From assembly GCA_945862265.1 (NCBI GenBank), contig CAMAXP010000012.1, forward strand, positions 1-64,000: a stretch of DNA of 64,000 bases, given 5' to 3'. Origin of the DNA: Bordetella parapertussis (lineage in GTDB: Bacteria; Pseudomonadota; Gammaproteobacteria; Burkholderiales; SG8-39). The notes below the pieces were generated by a model, which did no database searches, was not told the origin of the DNA, and worked only from the letters and a program-made list of their open reading frames with translations. The translations under genes were made by a program, and so were the position numbers. Position 1 is the first letter of the stretch. Every line of letters begins with the position of its first letter. Below, piece after piece: positions 26,673-34,804 of this stretch.

Positions 26673-26705
26673 CGGGACAGACCCGGGACAGACCCGGGAC
26701 AGACC
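26673..26705 (+). repeat. Three tandem copies of CGGGACAGACC
   Basis: Three identical 11-base units stand head to tail just after the LolD-like gene, followed by a partial CCGG unit. The same GGGACAGACC core forms the palindrome at 15869-15906. Both lie at the ends of transcription units, suggesting a dispersed REP-like or terminator-derived repeat family. Confidence 0.85.
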
Positions 26706-26744
26706 CCGGTTTTGTCGGACAGCACGTGCATGTTTTCGCGCAGT

Positions 26745-27482
26745 TCATGCAAAAGCCGCGCCAAAAAGCATCAGGAAGCCCGACAGCATCAGCACCGTGA
26801 GCACGATCCTCTCGAACTTCGCGCCATCGAGGCGGCCATACAGGCGTCGCCCGAGCCAGGCGCCGAGAATGGTGCCGGGCAGCGCGACGAGCACAAAGTG
26901 GCCCAGTTCCGCCGTCAGCAGCCCGGTGAATCCCTGCGCGACGAGCGCGAACGAGAGGATCGCGGTATTGAATGCCTGGAACACCGCGCGCTTGGTGTCT
27001 TTGTCCCAGCCACGGAGGCCCGCCCAGATCGTGGGCAGCGGCCCCGACATGCCAGCGAGCCCCCCCAGGACGCCGCCGCCTAGGCCGATCAGGGTGTCGG
27101 CGACCTTCCCGCCACCCAGCACCCGCCACCGCATGCCGCTGGCGAGGTTGAACGCGCAGTACCCGACCAGCAGGGCGCCCACCCCGGCCTTGAACGCCTG
27201 GATCGGGATGTGAGGCAGCACGTAGGCGCCGAACGGCACCCCGGCGAGCCCGCCAAGCACAAAGGTCGCACAGCGCCGGTAGTCGATCGCGTGCCAGATC
27301 GCCGGCAGGGTCTGGACCTGCGCCACCAGCGAGCAGGCGACCACAAGCGGTGCGGCAAGCATCGGGCCGACGCCCAGCAGCCAGATCGGCATCGCGGTCA
27401 TGCCGGTGCCGAATCCGGTCAGCCCGGATACGAACCCGCCGGCAAAGGCTCCGGCGAGAACGATGAGGGAGGCTGAGGACAT
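26745..27482 (-). CDS. TauE/SafE family sulfite exporter-like permease
   Basis: A 245-residue membrane protein with about seven to eight hydrophobic helices. It shows the repeated TauE/SafE motif in both halves: GGFVSGLTGFGTGMTAMPIW at 13-32 and LGGGVLGGLAGMSGPLPTIW near 135. The family moves sulfite, sulfonates or other small anions. The start at 27482 gives the usual N-terminus directly before the first helix. It is convergent with the LIV operon across the tandem repeats, and divergent from the FAH-family gene. The substrate is not predictable. Confidence 0.9.
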   Translation of the reverse strand: MSSASLIVLAGAFAGGFVSGLTGFGTGMTAMPIWLLGVGPMLAAPLVVACSLVAQVQTLPAIWHAIDYRRCATFVLGGLAGVPFGAYVLPHIPIQAFKAGVGALLVGYCAFNLASGMRWRVLGGGKVADTLIGLGGGVLGGLAGMSGPLPTIWAGLRGWDKDTKRAVFQAFNTAILSFALVAQGFTGLLTAELGHFVLVALPGTILGAWLGRRLYGRLDGAKFERIVLTVLMLSGFLMLFGAAFA

Positions 27483-27506
27483 GCGGCCGATTCTAGCCCG
27501 GAACAA

Positions 27507-27535
27507 ATGAAACTCCGCGGCTTCGCCCGTTTCAT
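27507..27535. promoter_or_regulatory. Inverted repeat in the divergent TauE-FAH gap
   Basis: ATGAAAC (27507-27513) and GTTTCAT (27529-27535) are a perfect 7-base inverted repeat around 15 bases, with an inner GCG/CGC pair. It is centred in the 97-base divergent gap and could be an operator or a hairpin in the leader of either gene. Confidence 0.3.
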
Positions 27536-27579
27536 CGCAGGTATCATCAAAGCATCCCTTCGTTACCCGGCCGTGCCCC

Positions 27580-28494
27580 ATGAGACTCGCGACTTTTGCC
27601 CTCAAGACCAACCCCAATTACCACCGCCTCGGCGTGCTCTCCGGCACGCAGATGCTCGACCTCGCGCAGTGCGCGCTGCAGGCCCAGACCATGAAGCAGT
27701 TGCTGGTGCAGGGACCGGCCGGCCTCGATGAGGTGCGCCGTCACCTCGACAAGCCCAAGGCGGGGGCGTTGCGGGACTTTTCGGAAATCACCTTCCTGCC
27801 GCCGATTCCCGACTCCGGCAAGTTCCTCTGCGTGGGCAAGAACTACCGCGCCCATCTCGAGGAACTGAAGCGCACCGACCTCATCAAGGAGATGCCCGGC
27901 GAACCCACGGGTTTCGTGAAACTCAACGCCTGCCTCGCGGGACACGAGGCCGAGGTGGAGCGTCCCGTGACGGTGACGCACCTCGATTACGAGCCCGAGC
28001 TCGTGTTCGTGATCGGCAAGCACGTGTTCGGCGGCAAGAAGAAGGACGCCTTCGACTGCGTGGCCGGCATCACCATCCTCAACGACCTCACCTGCCGCGA
28101 CACGCAGAAGCGCGAAGTCGCCTCCGGCTCGCGCTTCTGGACCGCGAAGAACGCGCCCGGCTTCGGGCCGCTCGGGCCGTTCATCATCACGATGGACGAG
28201 GTGCCGGACCCGTACAACATCTGGGTCACCTGCAGCGTCAATGGCGAGCAGCGCATGCGCGTCAACACCAGCGACCAGATCTGGAAGCTGCCGGACATCA
28301 TCGAGCATTTCTCGCGGCTGCTTCCGCTCGAGCCGGGCGACATGTTCTCCACCGGCGCGCCGGGCGGGGTGGCCGTGGGCAAGCCCAACGCGGAGGCGTT
28401 GTTCCTCAACCCCGGCGACGTGGTGGAGTGCGCGTTCGAGAACCCGGCCATGGTATTGCGCACGAAAATCATTGCACCCAAGGCGGCATCATGA
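27580..28494 (+). CDS. Fumarylacetoacetate hydrolase-family protein
   Basis: A 304-residue FAH-family enzyme. The core begins at FLCVGKNYRAHLEELKRTD (about 85) and shows the metal-site segment DYEPELVFVIGK, the strand VAGITILNDLTCRDTQKREV, and GPFIITMDEVPDP, LFLNPGDVVECAFENPAMVL at the end. Members hydrolyse C-C bonds of acylpyruvates or hydrate/decarboxylate meta-cleavage products. It is first in a five-gene chain (28491, 28886, 29821, 29968) linked by ATGA overlaps or short gaps, so it probably processes a ring-cleavage product. Confidence 0.93.
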   Translation: MRLATFALKTNPNYHRLGVLSGTQMLDLAQCALQAQTMKQLLVQGPAGLDEVRRHLDKPKAGALRDFSEITFLPPIPDSGKFLCVGKNYRAHLEELKRTDLIKEMPGEPTGFVKLNACLAGHEAEVERPVTVTHLDYEPELVFVIGKHVFGGKKKDAFDCVAGITILNDLTCRDTQKREVASGSRFWTAKNAPGFGPLGPFIITMDEVPDPYNIWVTCSVNGEQRMRVNTSDQIWKLPDIIEHFSRLLPLEPGDMFSTGAPGGVAVGKPNAEALFLNPGDVVECAFENPAMVLRTKIIAPKAAS

Positions 28495-28889
28495 GCACCA
28501 TCACCCGCGGCGACCCGCCCAGCCTCAAGAACGTGCGGCGCACGGTGTACCACCACTACATCCGCGTCGACAACCCGAAGTCGCTGATCTTCCTGTCGGG
28601 CCAGCTCGCGCGCGATGCGGACGGCAAGCTCGTCGGCCCCGGCGACATGGCCGAGCAGACGCGCCAGTGCATCCGCAACATGCGCACGGTGCTCGAAGCT
28701 GCAGGCGGATGTCTGGAGGACATCGTGTCCATCGTGGTCTACACCACCGACATGCGTGCTTTCAAGGAGATCGTCGCGGCGCGTGAAGAGTTCTTCGTCG
28801 CAAAGTTGCCCACCAGCACGATCGTCGAGGTGAACCACTTGGCCGACCCCGGCCTGATGATCGAGTTCCAGGCGACGGCGGCGCTATGA
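28491..28889 (+). CDS. Rid (YjgF/YER057c/UK114) family protein lacking the canonical arginine
   Basis: A 132-residue Rid-superfamily protein with SLIFLSGQLARDADGKLVGP, ADMAEQTRQCIRNMRTVLEAAGG-type central helices and EDIVSIVVYTTDMRAFKEI. Canonical RidA has an arginine in a P-A-R-S/T-x-V-E-V segment that activates imine hydrolysis; here the segment reads LPTSTIVEV, with Ser in its place. It therefore probably belongs to a non-RidA subgroup found in catabolic operons, for example acting on enamine, acyl or ring-cleavage intermediates. It overlaps the FAH and Bug genes by ATGA on both sides. Confidence 0.9.
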   Translation: MSTITRGDPPSLKNVRRTVYHHYIRVDNPKSLIFLSGQLARDADGKLVGPGDMAEQTRQCIRNMRTVLEAAGGCLEDIVSIVVYTTDMRAFKEIVAAREEFFVAKLPTSTIVEVNHLADPGLMIEFQATAAL

Positions 28890-29824
28890 AGAAGATCCTC
28901 GCATCGCTGTTCCTCGCATTGTTCGCGGGCCTGGCGTTCGCACAGCCTTACCCCGCCAAGCCTATCCGCATCATCGTCGCGTACCCGCCTGGCGGCGGCA
29001 CCGACGTGCTCGCCCGTCTCGTGGGTAAGTTCCTCAATGATTCGATCAAGCAGTCGGTGGTGATCGAAAATCGCGCAGGCGCCAACGGCGGCATCGGCGT
29101 GGACCTCGTGGCGAAATCCCCGGCCGACGGGTATACGCTGCTGGCGATTGCGGCGGGTCCGCTCGATGAAAGCAACCTCAAGCAGTTCGCGGCAGTGTCT
29201 TTGTTTGCCGCGCCGGCCTATACGCTGGTCATCCATCCTTCGGTCAACGCGACGAACGTGAAGGAACTGGTTGCGCTGGCCAAGGCGCAGCCCGGCAAGC
29301 TCGCCTACGGCTCCACCGGCGGCGGCGCGGCCTCGCACCTTGCCGCGGAACTTTTCAAGGCCATGGCCGGCATCGACCTGCTGCACGTGCCTTACAAGGG
29401 CGTGGGCAATGCGGTCACGGACCTGCTCGGCGGGCAGGTGCAGGTGATGGTCGCACCGACGCAGTCGGTTACCGGCCATGTGAAGTCCGGGAAGCTGCGC
29501 GCGCTGGCCGTCACGGGGTCCAAGCGCCTTGCCACGCTGCCTGAGGTGCCGACGCTCGCTGAGGCCGGCGTGCCGGGCTACGAAGCAGTGGGCTGGTTCG
29601 GGCTGATGGCGCCTGTCGCCACGCCGCGCGATATCGTCACGATGCTCAATCGCGACATCAACCGCATTCTGCAGCTCCCGGACGTGAAGGCGCGCCTGCT
29701 GGAACTGGGCGCGGAACCCGCTTCCCTGTCCCCCGAGCAGTTCATCGACTTCATTCGCAGCGACAACGCCAAGTGGGAAAAACTCATCAAGGAACGGGGG
29801 ATCGTCGTGGAGAAATCACAATGA
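28886..29824 (+). CDS. Bug-family TTT substrate-binding protein (copy 8)
   Basis: At 312 residues this is the shortest Bug here. Signal peptide 1-19 ends AFAQ. It has IRIIVAYPPGGGTDVLARLV, VVIENRAGANGGIGVDL, DGYTLLAIAA and HVPYKGVGNAVTDLLGG, but the stretch that normally reads like NPALYPKLPYDPVKDF is shortened to GPLDESNLKQFAAV, losing about ten residues on one rim of the cleft. It overlaps the Rid gene upstream and the 46-codon peptide gene downstream, each by ATGA. Confidence 0.96.
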   Translation: MKKILASLFLALFAGLAFAQPYPAKPIRIIVAYPPGGGTDVLARLVGKFLNDSIKQSVVIENRAGANGGIGVDLVAKSPADGYTLLAIAAGPLDESNLKQFAAVSLFAAPAYTLVIHPSVNATNVKELVALAKAQPGKLAYGSTGGGAASHLAAELFKAMAGIDLLHVPYKGVGNAVTDLLGGQVQVMVAPTQSVTGHVKSGKLRALAVTGSKRLATLPEVPTLAEAGVPGYEAVGWFGLMAPVATPRDIVTMLNRDINRILQLPDVKARLLELGAEPASLSPEQFIDFIRSDNAKWEKLIKERGIVVEKSQ

Positions 29825-29961
29825 ATGCGTGCCGCGTTGCAGCTGCTGTCGTCTTGGGTTCAGGCCTGTTTCTCGGGACCGCCTCCGCCCAGCAACCCAA
29901 GGCGGCCAACAGCGGCAACTCGATCTTCGACGCCTCCCCGTGGATCCGGCAGGGCCGATAG
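29821..29961 (+). CDS. Tiny secreted peptide, 46 residues
   Basis: The reading frame starts at an ATG overlapping the Bug stop (ATGA). Residues 1-23 form a clear signal peptide (AAAVVLGSGLFLGTASAQ) and leave a mature peptide of only about 23 residues, QPKAANSGNSIFDASPWIRQ plus two. There is no ORF-like alternative in this stretch, and the coupling is the same as for its neighbours. I know no family for it. It could be a periplasmic factor for the adjacent receptor or a secreted signal, or a remnant of a larger exported protein. Confidence 0.6.
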   Translation: MNACRVAAAVVLGSGLFLGTASAQQPKAANSGNSIFDASPWIRQGR

Positions 29962-29967
29962 GCATCC

Positions 29968-30489
29968 GTGATCTTCCTGAGGATTGCTTCCCTCGCTGGA
30001 ATCATCGCTGCGCTGGTCGCAGTTGGTGGGTTCATTCGTGAGGGGGACACGCAAAACGCAAGCCCCATGCTCATAGTCGCGGTCTTTTTCGCGATCCTGT
30101 TCGCATGGAGCTTGCGCGCCGTATACCTCGTCCCTTTTGAATGGGCGCGGCGCTACATCCAGGGCGTCGAGGGTGATCACCGGCACGAGTGGCATTCGTT
30201 CAGGGGGTGGCGCGTGCGCGCGTTTGCGGGCGAGGACGGGGATCCGTGGTTCCCGGTCGCCGAGATAGCGCCGATCCTCGAACTCATAGTCGATTCGGCG
30301 ACCTTTCGCAACTACGGGCCCGGCGAATTGGGTTCCCCGAAGTCCGCGCCGGGCAAGTGCCTTTCGGTGAGTGGGCTGCGCCGCCTCGTCAAATACAGCA
30401 GTCATCGCGATGCGCCTGCGCTCGTCCTCTGGCTCGACCGGGAGGTACTTAAGGTGCACGGAAACCTGCCGAGCCGTGAGACTGTGTAG
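29968..30489 (+). CDS. Two-helix membrane protein with a C-terminal BRO-N-like domain
   Basis: A 173-residue protein starting with GTG at 29968. Two transmembrane helices (about 4-23 and 33-52) precede a soluble region of about 110 residues. The soluble region reads VRAFAGEDGDPWFPVAEIAP and later CLSVSGLRRLVKYS, followed by a conserved-looking helix ending LWLDREVLKVHGN. This order (G-x-P-W-F-x-V-x-x-I, then a GL-x-R-L-V helix and a W-x-x-x-E-V-L helix) matches the BRO-N domain common in phage antirepressors. BRO-N proteins are normally soluble and DNA-binding, so the membrane anchoring is unusual. Assignment is by eye. Confidence 0.6.
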   Translation: MIFLRIASLAGIIAALVAVGGFIREGDTQNASPMLIVAVFFAILFAWSLRAVYLVPFEWARRYIQGVEGDHRHEWHSFRGWRVRAFAGEDGDPWFPVAEIAPILELIVDSATFRNYGPGELGSPKSAPGKCLSVSGLRRLVKYSSHRDAPALVLWLDREVLKVHGNLPSRETV

Positions 30490-30522
30490 CCGTACAGGTT
30501 CGGGAACCGATACGATAGCGTC

Positions 30523-31743
30523 ATGAAAACCTACCTCACCAACGCCACCCTGATCGACTGCGTCGACCCGAAGCCCGTCGCCAACGCCACGGTCGCGATC
30601 GAGAACGGCCGCATCACGGACATCACGGCCGGCCCTGTTCCTGCGCCGTCAGCCGACGCCGAGGTCCTCGACCTCAAGGGCGCCTACCTGATGCCGGGCC
30701 TGTGGGACGTGCACATCCACCCGGATTACTTCCCGTCGCTTGCCGACATGCCGCTGCCGGACCAGGTGACGCTCTTCGGCCACAAGATGACGCAGGCGCT
30801 GGTGGAGTCGGGGATCGTCGGCCTGCGCAGCGCGGGCGCGCACCACTACATGGACGTGGCCTGGAAGCGCGCGTACGACTCGGGCCAGCACCTCGGCCCG
30901 CGTCTCTATGCCGCGGGGCATTTCCTTACGACCACCGGCGGACACTTCCTCACTTCCGGTCACGCCATCGAAGTCGATGGCCCTTATGGCTGGGTGAAGG
31001 CGATCCGCGAGCAGATCAAGAACGGCGTCGACCACATCAAGTTGAACCTGTCCGGCGGGATCATGGGTCCGGCATGGGACCTGCACAAGCACTCGTTCCT
31101 GCTGGAGGACGAGCTCAAGGCGGCGTTCGATATCTGCAAGAAGCGCGAATTCAAGGTGATGGCGCACGCGACCAACCCCGAGGCCGTGAAAGCCGCGATC
31201 CGCATGGGCGCGCACACCATCGAGCACGGCTACATCCTGGATGACGAGTGCATCGAGCTCTTCCTCAAGCACGACACCTGGTATGTGCCCACGCTCGCGA
31301 TCAGCCACCTGACCCCGAACCAGGCGACCAACGAGTGGGAGAGTGCGTGGTCGAAGCAGCGCAACCTGGCCTTCTCGCTGTGCTGCCGCGCTGAAGCGGC
31401 GTGCGACGACCACTCGAGTGGCTTCAAGAAGGCGCTCAAGGCCGGCGTGAAGATGGCGGTGGGCTCGGACATCCGCCCGCTCAAGGATGCGGCGCTGCTC
31501 GAGATGGGCCTCTGGGCGCGCAATGGCGCGACGCCGTGGCAGATCCTCGTGGCCGCCACCAAGCACGGCGCGGCCGTGTGCGGCGCGGGCACCGACCTCG
31601 GCACGGTCGAGGTGGGCAAGCTCGCCGACCTCATCGTGGTCGAGAAGAACCCGCTCGACAACATCAACAACGTTCGCAGCCTGCTGATGGTCCTGAAGGA
31701 CGGCAAGGTGGTTTCGGACAAACGCAAGGCGCGCCACCGGTGA
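30523..31743 (+). CDS. Amidohydrolase-family metal-dependent hydrolase
   Basis: A 406-residue TIM-barrel amidohydrolase of the imidazolonepropionase/prolidase-like branch. It has the first metal pair in GLWDVHIHPDYFP (His-x-His, about residue 66), a likely carbamylated lysine in HIKLNLSGGIMG, further ligands in VMAHATNP and HTIEHGYILDD, and the catalytic aspartate in VGSDIRPLKD near 318. The C-terminal small domain ends KLADLIVVEKNPLDNINNVR. The substrate is probably a cyclic amide or an amide-linked acid. It overlaps the next gene by GTGA. Confidence 0.92.
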   Translation: MKTYLTNATLIDCVDPKPVANATVAIENGRITDITAGPVPAPSADAEVLDLKGAYLMPGLWDVHIHPDYFPSLADMPLPDQVTLFGHKMTQALVESGIVGLRSAGAHHYMDVAWKRAYDSGQHLGPRLYAAGHFLTTTGGHFLTSGHAIEVDGPYGWVKAIREQIKNGVDHIKLNLSGGIMGPAWDLHKHSFLLEDELKAAFDICKKREFKVMAHATNPEAVKAAIRMGAHTIEHGYILDDECIELFLKHDTWYVPTLAISHLTPNQATNEWESAWSKQRNLAFSLCCRAEAACDDHSSGFKKALKAGVKMAVGSDIRPLKDAALLEMGLWARNGATPWQILVAATKHGAAVCGAGTDLGTVEVGKLADLIVVEKNPLDNINNVRSLLMVLKDGKVVSDKRKARHR

Positions 31744-32936
31744 AGCCCCGCGTCGCCGTCATCGGCGCCGGCATGGTCGGCGCGAGCATTGCGTATGCGC
31801 TCGCCAAGCGCGGCGCTTCGGTCACACTCATCGATCGCGATGCCCCCGGCCATGGCTGCAGCTACGGCAACTCGGGCGCGATCAGTCCTGCATCGATCGC
31901 GCCGGTGGCGATGCCCGGCGTGCTGGCCTCGGTGCCGTCCATGCTGATGGACCCGGAAAGCCCGCTCTTCCTGCCGCTCGCCTACCTGCCGCGCGCGCTG
32001 CCGTGGCTCGCTCGCTTCGTGGTTTCCGCAAGCCCCAAGCGCGTGGCGGTGACCGCGAAGAAGCTTGCCGACCTGCATGCCGGCGCCATCGCAGCGCACC
32101 TCGCGTTGTCGCGCGAAGTCGGCGTGCCTGAGCTCATCCTGCGCGGCGGCCACCTGCACCTCTACCCGGACGATGCGGCGCTCGCCAAGGACGCCGGCGG
32201 CTGGAAGCTGCGCGAGCAGTACGGCTACAAGTTCGAGCGCCTCGGGCGCACGGCGCTGCATACGCTCGAGCCGCGCGTGGGCAAGCGTTACCAGATCGGG
32301 ATATTTCTCGCGGATCACGCCACCATCCTCAACCCGCTGCGCTATGTGGAAGCCATCGTGCGCGCCTATGCCGCGCTGGGCGGCAAGGTGGAGCGGGGGC
32401 TGGTCGGCGCGGTGAGCCAGCGGCCCGACGGGCGCTGGAGCGTGGACGCCGACGGCGCGCCGGCGCTCTTCGACCACGTGGTGGTCGCTGCGGGCATCTG
32501 GTCGCGCCGGCTGCTGGAACCCTTGGGCATCCGACTGCAGCTCGAGAGCCAGCGTGGTTACCACGTGCAGTTCGCGGGCGGCGCCAAGATTGTTTCGCGC
32601 ACCGTGATCCTTGCCGACAAGAAGATCTTCCTGACGCCGATGGAGGGCGGGTTGCGCGTGGGCGGGACGGTGGAGATCGGTGGGATCGATCGGGCGCCCG
32701 ACCCGCACCGCGCGGTCATCCTCGAGAAGATCGCGCGCGAGAATATCGACGGCCTTGAGGGCTTGTCCGTGCAAACGTGGATGGGCCATCGCCCCTGCAT
32801 GCCCGATTCCGTGCCGGTGATCGGCCCCGCATCCGGACGTCCCGGCCTGTGGCTTGCCGTCGGCCATGGCCACCTCGGCATGACCGATTCCCCGAACACC
32901 GCGAAGCGCATCGCAGAAGCAATGCTGCCCGCCTGA
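31740..32936 (+). CDS. D-amino-acid dehydrogenase-like FAD oxidoreductase (copy B)
   Basis: A 398-residue paralogue of 16884-18119, starting with GTG at 31740 that overlaps the amidohydrolase stop. It shows the FAD motif VAVIGAGMVGASIAYALAKR, GCSYGNSGAISPASIAPVAM, the substrate strand LESQRGYHVQFAG and the C-terminal GHRPCMPDSVPVIGPASG followed by AVGHGHLGMTDSP. Coupled to the amidohydrolase, it may oxidise the amino acid released by that enzyme. The following Bug gene begins 17 bases later. Confidence 0.92.
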   Translation: MKPRVAVIGAGMVGASIAYALAKRGASVTLIDRDAPGHGCSYGNSGAISPASIAPVAMPGVLASVPSMLMDPESPLFLPLAYLPRALPWLARFVVSASPKRVAVTAKKLADLHAGAIAAHLALSREVGVPELILRGGHLHLYPDDAALAKDAGGWKLREQYGYKFERLGRTALHTLEPRVGKRYQIGIFLADHATILNPLRYVEAIVRAYAALGGKVERGLVGAVSQRPDGRWSVDADGAPALFDHVVVAAGIWSRRLLEPLGIRLQLESQRGYHVQFAGGAKIVSRTVILADKKIFLTPMEGGLRVGGTVEIGGIDRAPDPHRAVILEKIARENIDGLEGLSVQTWMGHRPCMPDSVPVIGPASGRPGLWLAVGHGHLGMTDSPNTAKRIAEAMLPA

Positions 32937-32953
32937 CCTCCCAAGGAGTTCCC

Positions 32954-33916
32954 ATGCATCCCATTTGCGCGGCGCTGGCCGTCCTGCTCCTTTCCTTTAC
33001 CGTGGTGGCCCATGCGCAATGGCCCACCAAGCCCGTGCGCTTCGTTGTGCCTTTCCCCGCCGGCGGTTCCACCGATGTAGTGGGGCGGCTCATCGCCGAG
33101 CACCTGCGGCAGGGTCTCGGGCAATCTTTCGTGATCGACAACCGCGCGGGGGCCGGCGGCACCACAGGGTCGGACGCGGTCGCCAAGGCTGCGCCCGACG
33201 GCTACACGATGCTGATCGGCACGAGCAGCACGCACGCCATCGCCTCCGGGCTCTATGGCGCGAAGCTGCCCTACGACCAGGTGAAGGACTTCGCGCCGGT
33301 GACGCTGCTCGGTTCAGCGACGATCCTGCTGGTGGTGCATCCCTCGGTGGCCGCGAAGTCGGTGCCCGAACTGATCGCGCTGGCCAAGGCGAAGCCCGGC
33401 ACGCTCAACTTCGCCTCCAGCGGCAACGGGGGCGTCTCGCACCTTACCGGCGAGTATTTCAAGTCACTCGCTGGCGTCGAGATGCAGCACGTGCCATACA
33501 AGGGCGACACGCCGATGATCATCGATCTCGTTGCGGGACGGGTGTCGCTCGCCTTTGGGACGGCGGTAGCTTTTCTGCCCTACGTGCAGAAGGGCGCGCT
33601 CAACTCGCTGGCCGTCACCAATGCAAAGCCTTCGCCGGTCGCGCCGAACCTGCCTACGGTGGCCGCCACGCTGCCCGGCTTCGAGGCGCTGCAGTGGTTC
33701 GGCCTGCTGATGCCGGCGGGCACGCCCGCAGACATCGTCGCGAAACTCAATGCCGAGGTCGTGAAGATCCTGAAGTTGCCCGAGGTGCGCGAGCGGCTGC
33801 AGGCGATGGGGATCGAGATTGCCGGCAATTCGCCCGAGCAGTTCGCCGCCTTCATGCGGTCGGAGACGACCAAGTGGGGCAGGATCGTCAAGGACTCCGG
33901 CGCGAAGATCGACTGA
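32954..33916 (+). CDS. Bug-family TTT substrate-binding protein (copy 9)
   Basis: A 320-residue receptor, last of the amidohydrolase operon. Signal peptide 1-21 ends AHAQ. It has VRFVVPFPAGGSTDVVGRL, FVIDNRAGAGGTTGSDA, DGYTMLIGTSSTHAIA and QHVPYKGDTPMIIDLVAG. The ATG at 32954 has AAGGAG 7 bases upstream. The usual ENR triad reads DNR here. The 3' end is 13 bases from the convergent alanine-rich gene. Confidence 0.96.
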   Translation: MHPICAALAVLLLSFTVVAHAQWPTKPVRFVVPFPAGGSTDVVGRLIAEHLRQGLGQSFVIDNRAGAGGTTGSDAVAKAAPDGYTMLIGTSSTHAIASGLYGAKLPYDQVKDFAPVTLLGSATILLVVHPSVAAKSVPELIALAKAKPGTLNFASSGNGGVSHLTGEYFKSLAGVEMQHVPYKGDTPMIIDLVAGRVSLAFGTAVAFLPYVQKGALNSLAVTNAKPSPVAPNLPTVAATLPGFEALQWFGLLMPAGTPADIVAKLNAEVVKILKLPEVRERLQAMGIEIAGNSPEQFAAFMRSETTKWGRIVKDSGAKID

Positions 33917-33929
33917 CTGCCTGCCGGCT

Positions 33930-34418
33930 TCAGTCCTTGCGCGACTTTTGCACGGCCTCCGCGGCCTGGTTGGACATCTGCACCGCTTCGGCCGCCGCTG
34001 CCGAGGCGATGTGTGCCGCTTCGGCGGCTTGCGCAGCGGCGTGCAGCGAAGATTCCTCGGCCTGGTGGGCGGCAGCTGCCGCCGCAGCTGCGGCGGCAGC
34101 TGCGGCCGCCGCCGCGGCCTCAGTGGCAGCCTCCGCCGCAAACTGCGCCGTGAGCAGTGAAGCAGCGGCAGCAAAGCCGACAGCCTTATCGACGGCCCCT
34201 TCGGTGGCGTCGCACGCCCGGCGCGCCGTCTCTGCCGCGCGCTGGGCGGCCACCGAGGCCCGTTTCGCGGCCTCCATGGCATGCACGGTAAATAATTTGA
34301 GCGAATTCAGGGCTGCGGTGTAGCGAGCGCTGATGATAGCGTAGCCCTGCCGGAGGTTCGCCACCTCTTGCTCGATCGAGACGAGCCGGGATGAAAGCGC
34401 GGCCAAGCCTTTGGTCAT
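33930..34418 (-). CDS. Alanine-rich helical protein with poly-Ala tract
   Basis: A 162-residue soluble protein of unknown function, about half alanine. Residues 8-45 form a regular heptad-like helix (LSSRLVSIEQEVANLRQGYA), followed by AMEAAKRASVAAQRAAETAR repeats and a run of 17 alanines (residues 101-117). The C-terminus resumes the Ala/Glu pattern with charged ends. The composition suggests a long coiled coil or a phasin-like surface-binding helix bundle. It lies 41 bases after a second Ala-rich gene, so the two probably form an operon. Low complexity makes homology claims unsafe. Confidence 0.7.
   Translation of the reverse strand: MTKGLAALSSRLVSIEQEVANLRQGYAIISARYTAALNSLKLFTVHAMEAAKRASVAAQRAAETARRACDATEGAVDKAVGFAAAASLLTAQFAAEAATEAAAAAAAAAAAAAAAAAHQAEESSLHAAAQAAEAAHIASAAAAEAVQMSNQAAEAVQKSRKD
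34068..34118 (-). repeat. Low-complexity GCN tract encoding 17 alanines
   Basis: Seventeen consecutive alanine codons of mixed GCN usage lie inside the Ala-rich gene. The codons are mixed rather than a pure trinucleotide run, which suggests selection for the poly-alanine itself and not simple slippage. Confidence 0.9.
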
Positions 34419-34459
34419 GCCGCACCTCCAGGAGGACTAGGCTGGCCGGCCAGGAGGCT

Positions 34460-34804
34460 TCACGTAGATTCGGCGACCCAATGCAGGCAGTTCTGCAAGT
34501 CGACGACGCTGCCCAGTGTGACGATGGCGGCTTCATCGGCCTTCCTGGCCGCTTCGAGCACGGTTGGAGGCGTGGACGAATGGGCCTCCTCGGCCAGGGC
34601 CAGGGCGCGGGCGGCGGCCCTGGCCGATATTCGGCTGGCGGCCATGAGCGTCCTGGCGGTCGTGGTCATCCGGTGGTTGCTTTCGAGGAGCAGTTCCTGC
34701 AGTGCCTGGATCTCGCCCTGCAGGCGAGCGTGGCTCGCGTGCAAACTGAGGTTCCCGTCCGATATATCGGTCAACGCTGATTGCAGCGCTTTTGCATCGT
34801 CCAT
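34460..34804 (-). CDS. Alanine-rich helical protein, 114 residues
   Basis: I start this at the ATG at 34804 (MDDAKALQSALTDISDGNLS) because it gives a soluble helical protein and a G-rich ribosome-site region precedes it; an in-frame start at 34888 is possible. The sequence is almost all helix: ARLQGEIQALQELLLESNHR, TTARTLMAASRISARAAARA and EAARKADEAAIVTLGSVVDL. It resembles its downstream neighbour in style but has no poly-Ala tract. The two may pack as a heteromeric bundle. No known family is recognised. Confidence 0.65.
   Translation of the reverse strand: MDDAKALQSALTDISDGNLSLHASHARLQGEIQALQELLLESNHRMTTTARTLMAASRISARAAARALALAEEAHSSTPPTVLEAARKADEAAIVTLGSVVDLQNCLHWVAEST

Noticed and set aside
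32965..34323. A 452-residue plus-strand frame across Bug copy 9 and the Ala-rich gene
   Set aside because: It is antisense or out of frame to better-supported genes; its Ala/Cys-rich tail is only the complement of the poly-Ala tract.
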